From assembly GCA_017511375.1 (NCBI GenBank), contig JAFWKJ010000012.1, positions 1 to 64,000 on the forward strand: a stretch of DNA of 64,000 nucleotides, in the 5' to 3' direction. This DNA comes from Bacilli bacterium (lineage in GTDB: Bacteria; Bacillota_I; Bacilli_A; RF39; UBA660). The notes under the pieces were generated by a model, which was given only the letters and a program-made list of their open reading frames with translations, was not told the DNA's origin and searched no databases. Shown in pieces: positions 8,093 to 16,477 of the stretch (the stretch's first letter is position 1; each line of letters opens with the position of its first letter). A program made the position numbers and the translations under genes.

Positions 8093-9802
8093 CTTCACTT
8101 TTTGATAGTGAGAAGGATCCTCTACCGTTTCTTTTCCTAAAATAATTTCTTGATATTCTCCCAAATGCGTATAAGCATCCCCATAAGCTTGCCAAGTAGA
8201 TTCATCCACAACATTGTTTAGACCTCTTGCCCCCGTCTTTCTTTGGATAGCCTGGTGCGCAATAGCATCAATATAATCATCCCCAGGTGTTAATTTAACG
8301 CCTAATTCTCTAAATAATTCTTGTTGAACTTTCAAAGCCGATTCATCTGATTCTGTAAGTATTTTCTTGATAGCCTCATAATCTAAATCATTTAATTTTA
8401 TAATGGCTACTCTACCCATAAACTCTCTAGGCATTTTCGCATATTCCACGAAATCCTCAACCGTTGCTTCCCTTGTCTTAGGACTTGGAATAGAAGAGGA
8501 AGAAAAACCAATATTATTTTTTACATGTAATTCCCTATATACATCTTCAAATGCTCCTCCTAAAATAACTAACATTTTACGCGTATTAATAGGAACAATT
8601 TCTCTTTGATATTTCATACTCTCACAAGCATCATAGGTAGTTCCATCTAAAAAGGTAAGTAAAACATTTAAAACACCTTTTCCACTAACATCATCTTTAT
8701 TAGAAGAACCTTTTTTATCAATCTCATCAAAGAATACAATAGCACGTTCTGCCTTTTGAACATCTCGACCACATTGAATATATAATCTCCATAATTCTTC
8801 TTCAATATCTTTTCCCACATATCCAGGAATCGTCAATTGCGTAGAATCAATTTTTATGAAAGGTCGATTTAAATATTTCGCAATCAACTCCATCATTTTC
8901 GTTTTACCAGAACCAGTAGCACCTGTAATTAAAATACCTCGATCATTATTTTGCTCGCTTCTTTCTTTTCGGATAATTTCTGTCAAAACTCTTTTTAATG
9001 GTTCATTTTGAGCAATCAAAGTTTTGGTAATATTTTGATATAAATCTACGATATCAACATAATCCGTTAATTTAATGATGGTAGGATCTGACTCATCACG
9101 AACCTTTCTCTTGGTATGTTCATCTTCTCCTCTTAGAAGAATCTGAGATTCACCATATTCACTAGATTCAATTTGTAAATCAAGACTATCTAACAAATTA
9201 TCATAATCATTACGTTGTTTTTCAATTCTTTTCTTAATTTCTTTTAAATCATCTAAAGAATAAACCCCATCCATTAAATCCATTAAGAAAGAGGCAATTG
9301 TTGGATTAATATCCTCTGAAAAAATAGGATTCTTATTAATATCTACTCTCTTTGCCTTAGGAAAAGGTTCCTCTTTTTTGGCAGCCTTTGCTTTGGCTTT
9401 TTCATATTCTTTATCCAAATCTTCAAGAGCTTGATTCAAATCATCTTTTATTTTTACAACATCGATAGGATAACAAAAAATCCCTCCATCCATTGTATGA
9501 GAAACATAATAAATGAAGCGACAACTTTGGTAAAAGTATTCTGCAATCGCATCTGACATTTTATCTTTATCAAATTTTTTTAATAGACCTTGCATTTCTT
9601 CCAAATTAGCAAATCCATGAGAGATTTCTGATTGAAGAGAAAATCCATCTGTAATTCTAAAATATTCTAATCCGTTATTATCAGAAAAAACATGAGACTC
9701 CTTATCATATTCTCCTACTGCAGGATGATTCGGAACAAAAATAAAGTTTTCTGATCCTAAAGAAATACGATCCATAATAGTAGCTACATATTTTTTAGAC
9801 AT
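8078..9802 (-). CDS. ClpX-like AAA+ unfoldase lacking the zinc-binding domain
   Basis: A 574-aa AAA+ ATPase. The C-terminal 300 residues align with ClpX motif by motif: Walker A GATGSGKT (294-301), pore-1 loop GYVG (about 327-330), Walker B AIVFFDEID (354-362), VSGKGVLNVLL, sensor region, an IGF tripeptide (ClpP-docking loop in ClpX), REFMGRV, and sensor-2 GARGL (about 524). The N-terminal 260 residues are not the four-Cys ClpX zinc domain; they include an acidic/coiled region (KKRIEKQRNDYDNLLDSLDL). It is therefore a ClpX paralogue with a different substrate-recognition domain, possibly still docking on ClpP. HslU or a phage-type ClpX relative are alternatives. SD GGGGGAG precedes the ATG. 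Confidence 0.85.
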   Translation of the reverse strand: MSKKYVATIMDRISLGSENFIFVPNHPAVGEYDKESHVFSDNNGLEYFRITDGFSLQSEISHGFANLEEMQGLLKKFDKDKMSDAIAEYFYQSCRFIYYVSHTMDGGIFCYPIDVVKIKDDLNQALEDLDKEYEKAKAKAAKKEEPFPKAKRVDINKNPIFSEDINPTIASFLMDLMDGVYSLDDLKEIKKRIEKQRNDYDNLLDSLDLQIESSEYGESQILLRGEDEHTKRKVRDESDPTIIKLTDYVDIVDLYQNITKTLIAQNEPLKRVLTEIIRKERSEQNNDRGILITGATGSGKTKMMELIAKYLNRPFIKIDSTQLTIPGYVGKDIEEELWRLYIQCGRDVQKAERAIVFFDEIDKKGSSNKDDVSGKGVLNVLLTFLDGTTYDACESMKYQREIVPINTRKMLVILGGAFEDVYRELHVKNNIGFSSSSIPSPKTREATVEDFVEYAKMPREFMGRVAIIKLNDLDYEAIKKILTESDESALKVQQELFRELGVKLTPGDDYIDAIAHQAIQRKTGARGLNNVVDESTWQAYGDAYTHLGEYQEIILGKETVEDPSHYQKVKKKKK

Positions 9803-9826
9803 ACCTACTCCCCCTATGTAGATTAT

Positions 9827-9855
9827 ATTATAATGAAAAAAAATGAATGTGTAAA
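9827..9855 (-). promoter_or_regulatory. Promoter of the ClpX-like gene
   Basis: On the minus strand TTTACA and TATAAT are 17 bp apart. The -35 box lies in the loop of the murD terminator hairpin. Confidence 0.7.
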
Positions 9856-9863
9856 TTCATTTT
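9836..9863 (-). terminator. Terminator of the murL-murD operon
   Basis: Stem AAAATGAAT/ATTCATTTT with a 6-nt loop followed on the minus strand by a T-run. It starts at the murD stop codon. Confidence 0.8.
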
Positions 9864-11203
9864 TAACCATTTTTAACAAGTTCTTCAAATGCTTTTCCTT
9901 TTTCTTCAAAATTTTTAAAGAATTCGTAACTAGCCGCAGCCGGAGATAAGATACAGGCTCCCCCCTCCTTGGTAGCTTTCAAACTGATTTGATATGCTTC
10001 CTCCAAGGTATTAGCATAATAAATATCTTTATCAGATTTTTCCTCTAAAATTTTCCCTATTTTTAAACCCGTCGTGGGCATACAAATAATAGATTTTAGA
10101 TGAGAATTCCTTAGAAACTCTATAAATGCTTGGTAATCAATTCCTCGATCTAATCCTCCAATAATCACTGTTTCTATATTAGGAATAGCAGTAATTGCAT
10201 TCATCGTTGCATCAGGAATAGTCGCAATCGTATCATTATAAAAATCAATGCCATGACTTTTTCCAATATATTCCATACGATATTTTAACCCATGAAAATT
10301 CTTAATAACTTGAGACGCTTTCTCCATATCTAATTGAAGAAGATAAACAATCGCCAAAACAAACATAATATTTTTTAAATTGTGATCTCCCAATAAATAA
10401 CGAGTATCATCATGATAGACAACTTGATGATTAATAACGATATCGTGATCAACCAAACGTACAGCATTTCCCACTGAATCAGAAGAATCAAAACGAACAG
10501 AAAAAGGAATTCCTGGATATTCATACTTTTCAAGTTCTTTTTCTAAATAATCATTATCTTCTGCATAAATTCTATAGTCTAGTTCATTTTGATAACGAAA
10601 GATATTCATTTTGTTTTGATGATAATGTTCTAAAGTCCCCGCATGATCTAAATGATCTTGAAATAGATTCAAGATAGCCGCAATATGAGGACTCTCATGA
10701 ACAAATTCTAATTGATGAGAACTCATTTCAATTACTAAAATAGAATCCTCTGTATAATTTTCCACTTCATCTAAAACAGGAACACCAATATTTCCAAGTA
10801 AATAAACATCTGGCAATTGATCTTTCAACACTTCATAAAGAAGAGAACTCGTAGTAGATTTTCCTTTCGTTCCTGTAATACCAATGATATGTTCTTTATC
10901 AACTTCCAACAACAATTCTAATTGAGAAGTAATTTTATTTTGAATAGAAGTTAGATCAAGATCCTTTAAACTAATTCCTGGAGATTTAATTATAAGATCA
11001 TATTGATCCAATCCCTCTAAATAAGAATCTCCTTCGACTCTTTTAATAGAAGCGTCTAAATCCACGGGGTTCTGATCTAAAATCGTAATATCAGCATCTT
11101 CTATATGTCTCGTAATAAACTGATACGTTGATTTTCCTTCTCTTCCAAATCCTAAAATAGCAATTTTTTTGTTTCTTAATTTTTCAATTATTTTTCTATA
11201 CAT
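9863..11203 (-). CDS. murD: UDP-MurNAc-L-alanine glutamate ligase (probably L-Glu-adding MurD2 type)
   Basis: A 446-aa Mur ligase that adds glutamate to UDP-MurNAc-L-Ala in the cytoplasm. The N-terminal domain has IAILGFGREGKST, the ATP-binding loop is GITGTKGKSTTS (about residues 107-118), and NLFQDHLDHAGTLEHYHQNK is the Mur-ligase central motif. The start overlaps the end of murL by 8 bp. Canonical MurD adds D-Glu made by MurI. Pairing with MurL, a glutamate epimerase that acts on the ligated product, suggests that this enzyme adds L-Glu instead; that specificity is inferred from context, not seen directly. Confidence 0.9.
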   Translation of the reverse strand: MYRKIIEKLRNKKIAILGFGREGKSTYQFITRHIEDADITILDQNPVDLDASIKRVEGDSYLEGLDQYDLIIKSPGISLKDLDLTSIQNKITSQLELLLEVDKEHIIGITGTKGKSTTSSLLYEVLKDQLPDVYLLGNIGVPVLDEVENYTEDSILVIEMSSHQLEFVHESPHIAAILNLFQDHLDHAGTLEHYHQNKMNIFRYQNELDYRIYAEDNDYLEKELEKYEYPGIPFSVRFDSSDSVGNAVRLVDHDIVINHQVVYHDDTRYLLGDHNLKNIMFVLAIVYLLQLDMEKASQVIKNFHGLKYRMEYIGKSHGIDFYNDTIATIPDATMNAITAIPNIETVIIGGLDRGIDYQAFIEFLRNSHLKSIICMPTTGLKIGKILEEKSDKDIYYANTLEEAYQISLKATKEGGACILSPAAASYEFFKNFEEKGKAFEELVKNG

Positions 11204-12545
11204 AACGATCCAATTCCTTTTTTATCATCGTATTATACTGTTCATCTAAATGATTTTCTTCATTATACTTTTCAATGAAAGAACCATCTAATTCTAAAGG
11301 ATAATGTTCTCTATAATAATCTAATAAATATCCTTCTTCTCCCTTTTGAACAACCTGACTTACAGCATATCTTGCTTCCTCATAAGTACCCACACATTCA
11401 AATGGCTTATTTTTAGAATATCCAAGTATCTCTTGAAACATCTCCAAAAGATCTTCTCGTTGATATAAATCTTGTCCAAAAATATTAATCCTTTCCACCT
11501 TCGTTAGAAAAGGACTAAGAATTATATAAATAAACAAGCATTTAGAACAATTACAACACCATTTCCAATCTTTTTCTTTACTACCTAAATTACAACTTCT
11601 AAATACAGGATGATAGATTCTATAATGAGAAAATAACTTAGCGATATTGTATTCAGACAATCCTCTTAATAAACTAAAATAAGAAATATTTAAATGCATA
11701 ACTCGATCCATATATTCTCTGAAATCATGTTCAAATTCAAAAGTCTTAGAATACTGATGATTGATATTCGTACCTAAAACCGTAGATTCATTGGCACTTG
11801 ATTCATTAGATAAAACAATGTTTTCTTTTCCTGCCAAGTAAGCACATAAGTAAGAAATAAAGGCAACGACAGAAGAAAATGGAGTGTGTCCATTTAAAAA
11901 TCCCTGGGCATTTAATTCTATAATTTTACGATCAAGATTTCTTTCAACTTTCATAATAGAAGAATCTGGATATCCTGCAAGTGTCGCACAAGATAAAGCC
12001 GGCTTTTTAGGATTAATAATAAGACACATATTATTTTTCTCTTGTTTTAATAGTTCAAGAGAAACACAAGAGTCTTTTCCTCCCCCTACGCAGATTAAAT
12101 TTCCTTCTCCCTGATAATCAATTGAAGGAAGTTCCTCTTTCTCATGATTACATTGAATCGTAAACAAATCCTCTTCGGAAATAGAAATACCATTTACATA
12201 TAAGAATTCTCCAAGGCCATTGTAAAAAAGCTTTTTTAAAAAGGCTATTTGTCCCTCATCGATATATCCTGCCTGAATTAAAATATTTTTAGAACAAGTA
12301 CATTTCACATAACTAATACATTCTATCAAACCAATTTGAAAAATCAAATACTCTAATATTTCTTTTACAGGAGTAATCTTGATATCACTTTTGTGAATGA
12401 CTAAAGTAGGATAAAAATCTGTAAGACCTGGTATCTCAAAATGATATGTTATTTTTAAATCCTCTTGCTCCTCATAGACATAATCATGATAGATGAATGT
12501 AGGATATTCTTCTCTCAATTGATTAAAATCTTCTAAACGATTCAT
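11196..12545 (-). CDS. murL: MurL-like UDP-MurNAc-L-Ala-L-Glu epimerase
   Basis: A 449-aa protein that matches the MurL family, which epimerises the terminal L-Glu of UDP-MurNAc-L-Ala-L-Glu to D-Glu in an ATP-dependent reaction. Diagnostic motifs are the PP-loop-like ICVGGGKDSCVSLELL (near residue 150), LSNESSANES (near 245), and the Cys pair in WKWCCNCSKCLF. The ATG at 12545 is chosen because the upstream ATG at 12560 is itself part of the AGGAGGT ribosome binding site. It is followed by murD with an 8-bp overlap, the same partnership known from Xanthomonas. Confidence 0.85.
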   Translation of the reverse strand: MNRLEDFNQLREEYPTFIYHDYVYEEQEDLKITYHFEIPGLTDFYPTLVIHKSDIKITPVKEILEYLIFQIGLIECISYVKCTCSKNILIQAGYIDEGQIAFLKKLFYNGLGEFLYVNGISISEEDLFTIQCNHEKEELPSIDYQGEGNLICVGGGKDSCVSLELLKQEKNNMCLIINPKKPALSCATLAGYPDSSIMKVERNLDRKIIELNAQGFLNGHTPFSSVVAFISYLCAYLAGKENIVLSNESSANESTVLGTNINHQYSKTFEFEHDFREYMDRVMHLNISYFSLLRGLSEYNIAKLFSHYRIYHPVFRSCNLGSKEKDWKWCCNCSKCLFIYIILSPFLTKVERINIFGQDLYQREDLLEMFQEILGYSKNKPFECVGTYEEARYAVSQVVQKGEEGYLLDYYREHYPLELDGSFIEKYNEENHLDEQYNTMIKKELDRYV

Positions 12546-12556
12546 AATATACCTCC

Positions 12557-13459
12557 TCATCGGTAATTAACATTTCGATCAAATTTCTCAACAATTTTCA
12601 TAATACTTCTCGAAGTATCTCTTATTTTATTTAAAGTAAACCCTTTTAGTAATTTTTTATTGGCATACTCTAATTCTAAATCATAGATTTCATTCAATAA
12701 ACGAACGAGTTCTTTATAAGAACCTTCCTCCCCCGTAATATCATCAAACCATTTTTGAATATCATATACTTCACCATCAATTCTTAAGTTCGCTAAAGTA
12801 TGAATAAAAGTTCGATTCTGTAGAATTTGCTTACAAATACTACTTTCTAAATAATAGGAATTAGAACTATACTTATGATGCGTTTCACTATTCAATGCAT
12901 AAATCATATTATCCAAATCCCGATTAGAAACATCAAAAGATTTCATAATATTAATAATCTCTTCTGTTTGTTTAGTATTAATGATTTCTTCTAAGATATA
13001 AGAAGAATCCTTCTTAACAAAAGTTAAAGAATCTTTTTTATAAATACGATACGTTAAACCCGTTCGTAGATAAAGATAATTCTTAGTAACCTTTACCTCA
13101 TTCACATAAGAATTAATGGCATGATTAAATTCATGAACCAAATTATCAATCAAATTCACTAAATCCGTATCAGAATAGTTTTGTAATACCATATACTTAG
13201 CCGTTTTATATTCTTCCCCTACTTGAATAGGTTTAGAAGAATAATAAGCTTTGATATGTTTATCTTTTACATCGGATATAACAATCTTAATATCTCGAAA
13301 TGTATTCAAAATAAGATTTTCTTTGTTGACACCATACTTTATGATAAAAGCTGGAATAATTGCATACAACAAATGTCGAATATTTTGATCATAACCATTC
13401 GCATCACAAATTTTATCAATAAAACCTTTTTCTCTTTGAATGACTAAATTGGGATTCAT
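12557..13459 (-). CDS. Putative zinc metallopeptidase (HEFNH), unknown target
   Basis: A 300-aa protein with one clear motif, NLVHEFNHAINSYVNE near residue 130, an HExxH zinc-protease site. The rest is not recognised. There is no signal peptide, so it looks cytoplasmic. The start at 13459 (GGTGA 6 nt upstream) is preferred over a GTG-like start at 13471, because an extended -10 box (TGT-TATAAT, 13476-13481) places the transcript start near 13469. It is the first gene of a metallopeptidase-murL-murD transcription unit, 11 nt before murL. A link to cell-wall synthesis is inferred from the operon only. Confidence 0.7.
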   Translation of the reverse strand: MNPNLVIQREKGFIDKICDANGYDQNIRHLLYAIIPAFIIKYGVNKENLILNTFRDIKIVISDVKDKHIKAYYSSKPIQVGEEYKTAKYMVLQNYSDTDLVNLIDNLVHEFNHAINSYVNEVKVTKNYLYLRTGLTYRIYKKDSLTFVKKDSSYILEEIINTKQTEEIINIMKSFDVSNRDLDNMIYALNSETHHKYSSNSYYLESSICKQILQNRTFIHTLANLRIDGEVYDIQKWFDDITGEEGSYKELVRLLNEIYDLELEYANKKLLKGFTLNKIRDTSRSIMKIVEKFDRNVNYR

Positions 13460-13492
13460 ACAATTCACCATATTAATTATAACAAATAACCA

Positions 13493-13936
13493 CTAATCTG
13501 ACGACTGAATTATCTCAATCTTTACAATATCTTGCATTTTTATCACCGTTTTATCGCAAAATAGGAGTAACCGATGAATCGAATCAATCCGATGAAGGGC
13601 CCCCACCTTATCGATATATTTACCTCCCGTCTTTTTTAAATCCTTCTGAAAATAAGTAATTTTAACATATCTGTGGTTGTGGTATTGAATCCATTGAATC
13701 TGTTGATCCAATTCTTCTTTTTCTGATTCACTCAATAAAACTTTTTGCGTTGTATATCGAGAAACCTCTTTAATTTGACCATCATAACCACTAAGAGCCG
13801 CAAAAGGAGAAAATTGTCCCGCACGAGATTCCCTCTCTTGTCTAGGATGTTTTCTAGGACTTAAATACTCAAAAAGAAGAAGATCTCGATAAGGAAAATC
13901 ATTCTCTATGTCCTCCAATTTGTTTTCCTCTTTCAA
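13493..13936 (-). CDS. YolD-like protein
   Basis: A 147-aa member of the YolD-like family, small proteins encoded next to Y-family polymerases in Firmicutes. The signature is RAGQFSPFAALSGYDGQI near residues 39-56. It starts at a TTG that overlaps the polymerase gene by 38 bp; GGAGGG lies 8 nt upstream inside the polymerase reading frame. Its biochemical role is not established. Here it would be induced together with the polymerase from the SOS-type promoter. Confidence 0.85.
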   Translation of the reverse strand: MKEENKLEDIENDFPYRDLLLFEYLSPRKHPRQERESRAGQFSPFAALSGYDGQIKEVSRYTTQKVLLSESEKEELDQQIQWIQYHNHRYVKITYFQKDLKKTGGKYIDKVGALHRIDSIHRLLLFCDKTVIKMQDIVKIEIIQSSD

Positions 13937-15371
13937 TGGCAGTCCCTCCTTCCTCTAAATTCATTCCTTTTAAAATGGAATTTTTTCCAAATTTATATTT
14001 AATAGATAAAATTGTCTTTTGTAGTTGATTTTCTTCTTCTAACTTCGAAGCATTTTTTACATTTTCTTCGACACTTGAAAATAAATCTAACTGTTCTATT
14101 TTAGGCTTCTCTTCTATCTCTTTTTTAGAGGCTAAGTTTCCTGCAACTACTACAATTCTTCTCACTAACAAATCTTGATTAATAATTTGTTCAAATAATT
14201 GAATCATTTTTTTAGAAATAATTTTAGTAGAAGATGTATAGGTATCTAAACGAATTGTCCCATGGGCATGTTTCGGAATTCTTCTCCCATAATAATCTAA
14301 GGTGGTCTCTCCTTGGTAAAAGTTTAAATTTTCCACATCATAGCCAATATCTAATACAAGTTGATCCGTAACAAAAGATTTAGAAACTAAATCAAGTACT
14401 AGATGATCTGTCATTTCTTTCACAATCAGTTTTGTATGTTCATAATCATAAGGAACAGGGAGAACTTGCCCAGAAGATAAACTTTTTACTTTAGGACGAT
14501 ACTTTTTCACATCCTGCATTGTACAAGATTCCAATCCCCAAGCATGATCAATTAAAAATTCTGCATTCACCCCAAACAATTTATACAATAAGTCCTCTCT
14601 TTCCAAAGAAGCGCGTGCTACATCCCCCATCGTATAAATAGAATGTTTAGCAAGTTGCGTCGAAATCCCCTTCCCAACTCTCCAAAAATCAGTAATAGGC
14701 CTATGATCCCATAATAATTTTCGATAGGAAATTTCATCTAATTCAGCAATTCTTACACCAAATTCATTCGCATCAGCATGTTTTGCCACAATATCCATAG
14801 CAATTTTCGCAAGATACATATTTGTGCCAATTCCCCCAGTTGCTGTAATCCCCATCTCTTCATAAACCGTTTGAATCATTTTAGTTATTAATTCCTTAGG
14901 AGTCATCTTATACGTTTTCAAATAATTAGTAATATCACAAAAAACCTCATCAATCGAATAAGCAAAAATATCCTCTGGTGCCACAAACCGTAAATAAATA
15001 TCATAAATTTTAGTACTATAATCCATATAATATTTCATCCGAGGAGAAGCCACAATATAATCAAGTTCAAGAGAAAAATCCTGATTTAATTCCTCGTCTA
15101 AATAACTTTTTCCTTGAAAAGGTTTTCCGTGATTTTTATTTTTTCTTTCTAGATTCACTTCTTTTACTTTTTGAACCACTTCATAAAGTCTCGCTCTTCC
15201 TGGAATTCCATATTTTTTAAGAGAAGGAGATACCGCTAAACAAATCGTTTTTTCTGTACGAGTAGAATCTGCCACTACTAAATTAGTATGAAGAGGATCT
15301 AACCCTCTTTCACAACATTCTACAGAGGCATAAAAGCTTTTTAAATCAATACAAATAAAAACTTTGTTCAT
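13899..15371 (-). CDS. Y-family (UmuC/DinB-type) lesion-bypass DNA polymerase
   Basis: A 490-aa translesion polymerase. The palm begins FICIDLKSFYASVECCERG (metal-binding Asp) and carries YSIDEVFCDIT (catalytic SIDE motif, about residues 137-147). The HhH and little-finger domains follow, and the C-terminus has a short QLDLFSSVEE motif, which resembles a beta-clamp-binding QxxLF element. The neighbour is a YolD-like gene, as in the UvrX/YqjW group. The promoter at 15392-15420 contains a near-consensus LexA box, so damage-inducible expression is likely. SD GAGGGGTGAT precedes the ATG. Confidence 0.92.
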   Translation of the reverse strand: MNKVFICIDLKSFYASVECCERGLDPLHTNLVVADSTRTEKTICLAVSPSLKKYGIPGRARLYEVVQKVKEVNLERKNKNHGKPFQGKSYLDEELNQDFSLELDYIVASPRMKYYMDYSTKIYDIYLRFVAPEDIFAYSIDEVFCDITNYLKTYKMTPKELITKMIQTVYEEMGITATGGIGTNMYLAKIAMDIVAKHADANEFGVRIAELDEISYRKLLWDHRPITDFWRVGKGISTQLAKHSIYTMGDVARASLEREDLLYKLFGVNAEFLIDHAWGLESCTMQDVKKYRPKVKSLSSGQVLPVPYDYEHTKLIVKEMTDHLVLDLVSKSFVTDQLVLDIGYDVENLNFYQGETTLDYYGRRIPKHAHGTIRLDTYTSSTKIISKKMIQLFEQIINQDLLVRRIVVVAGNLASKKEIEEKPKIEQLDLFSSVEENVKNASKLEEENQLQKTILSIKYKFGKNSILKGMNLEEGGTAIERGKQIGGHRE

Positions 15372-15391
15372 AGGATCACCCCTCTAAAAAA

Positions 15392-15420
15392 ATTATATCA
15401 CTCAAACATTTGTTTGTGAA
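15392..15420 (-). promoter_or_regulatory. SOS-regulated promoter with LexA box
   Basis: Minus strand TTCACA and TATAAT are 17 bp apart with TGA before the -10. The spacer and -35 edge hold CAAACAAATGTTTG (15403-15416), which differs from the Bacillus LexA consensus CGAACRNRYGTTYG at only one position and is a perfect inverted repeat of its 6-bp arms. LexA binding here would block the polymerase-yolD operon. Confidence 0.8.
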
Positions 15421-15429
15421 TACTCAAAT

Positions 15430-15453
15430 AAAAAAAAACTAGATTTCTCTAGT
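15430..15453 (-). terminator. Terminator of fructose-bisphosphate aldolase gene
   Basis: Minus-strand stem ACTAGA/TCTAGT with GAAA tetraloop followed by eight T residues. Confidence 0.85.
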
Positions 15454-16354
15454 CTTTATTAATAGAAGCATCATAGATTTCATCAATTGCCTTTTTCAAA
15501 GCCGCATTAAACTCTTCCTCCGTCTGGTTAGCATATAAATTTTGTAATAAAGCACGAGAAAAGGAAGCAATCATTTTATGATTTTGTTTTAGTAACTGAC
15601 AAGCATGCTCCGTATCATATCCTCCCGATAAGGCAACCACCCTAACCACACAAGGATAACGATATAAATCTTCATATAAATCCGCATTCGTAGGAATAGA
15701 AAATTTAAACATAATCAAATGATTTGGATTCCAATTATCTAAAACACGAATGATTTCTTCTTTTAAAATATTTTCTGCTTTTTCTTTATCAGAAATAAGA
15801 ATATCAACCTCAGGTTCAATAATAGGAACTAAACCATATTCGCAAATCGTCTTTGCTAAAGCAAATTGTTGTCTCACCACATCTCGAATTCCTTCTGGAT
15901 CAGCTCCTAAGATAACACTTCTCATCTTAGTTCCAAAAATACCTCTTTCACGTGCCACCCGCATCTGACCATCAAAATCTAAAATAGGTTTCATCAATTT
16001 TACATGATGTTCTTCTTCTGCTAAACCTTTATCTATCTTCAAAAAAGATACAATCTTCTTCTCATCCCATAAATAATCAGCTGTATATTTACCATTAACC
16101 ATAGATTGCATCGTTTTAAAAAACAAAATACTACCTAAAATTTTTTCACTCGTAAAAACAGGAGAAGTAAAAACTCTCATTCTCATTTCATGAATAAGAG
16201 AAAACATTTCCTCTTCTGTGGAGTATGCACTATCGGATATTCCATAATTTTTAAGAGTATTGGCCGTTGATCCACCACTTTGATCTAATGCAGCAATAAA
16301 ACCCGCTCTATTTTTAACAATATTTAATTTTTCCTGGTTTAGATAATCGTTCAT
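15449..16354 (-). CDS. fda: Fructose-bisphosphate aldolase, class I
   Basis: Cleaves fructose 1,6-bisphosphate to glyceraldehyde 3-phosphate and dihydroxyacetone phosphate by a Schiff base. The 301-aa length and motifs match the class I bacterial enzyme known from staphylococci: RAGFIAALDQSGGSTANTLKNYG at the N-terminus, LKIDKGL, IIEPEVDI and MFKFSIPTNADLY (Schiff-base Lys region), then ALSGGYDTEHACQLL. SD AGGAGG is well placed. It is a single-gene unit ended by its own terminator. Confidence 0.92.
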   Translation of the reverse strand: MNDYLNQEKLNIVKNRAGFIAALDQSGGSTANTLKNYGISDSAYSTEEEMFSLIHEMRMRVFTSPVFTSEKILGSILFFKTMQSMVNGKYTADYLWDEKKIVSFLKIDKGLAEEEHHVKLMKPILDFDGQMRVARERGIFGTKMRSVILGADPEGIRDVVRQQFALAKTICEYGLVPIIEPEVDILISDKEKAENILKEEIIRVLDNWNPNHLIMFKFSIPTNADLYEDLYRYPCVVRVVALSGGYDTEHACQLLKQNHKMIASFSRALLQNLYANQTEEEFNAALKKAIDEIYDASINKD

Positions 16355-16451
16355 AAAAACCTCCTACTATTCTACTATTCTATTATACAATCTTTTAACC
16401 ATTATCTAATGAAGAAAAAGTCATACTTTACTCTACTTGACAAGAAATAAG

Positions 16452-16476
16452 AAAAAAAAGACTTCAAAAGTCTTTT
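16452..16476 (-). terminator. Terminator of the 374-aa zinc-ribbon gene
   Basis: Minus-strand stem AAGACTT/AAGTCTT with 3-nt loop and a run of eight T residues. Confidence 0.85.
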
Positions 16477-16477
16477 T

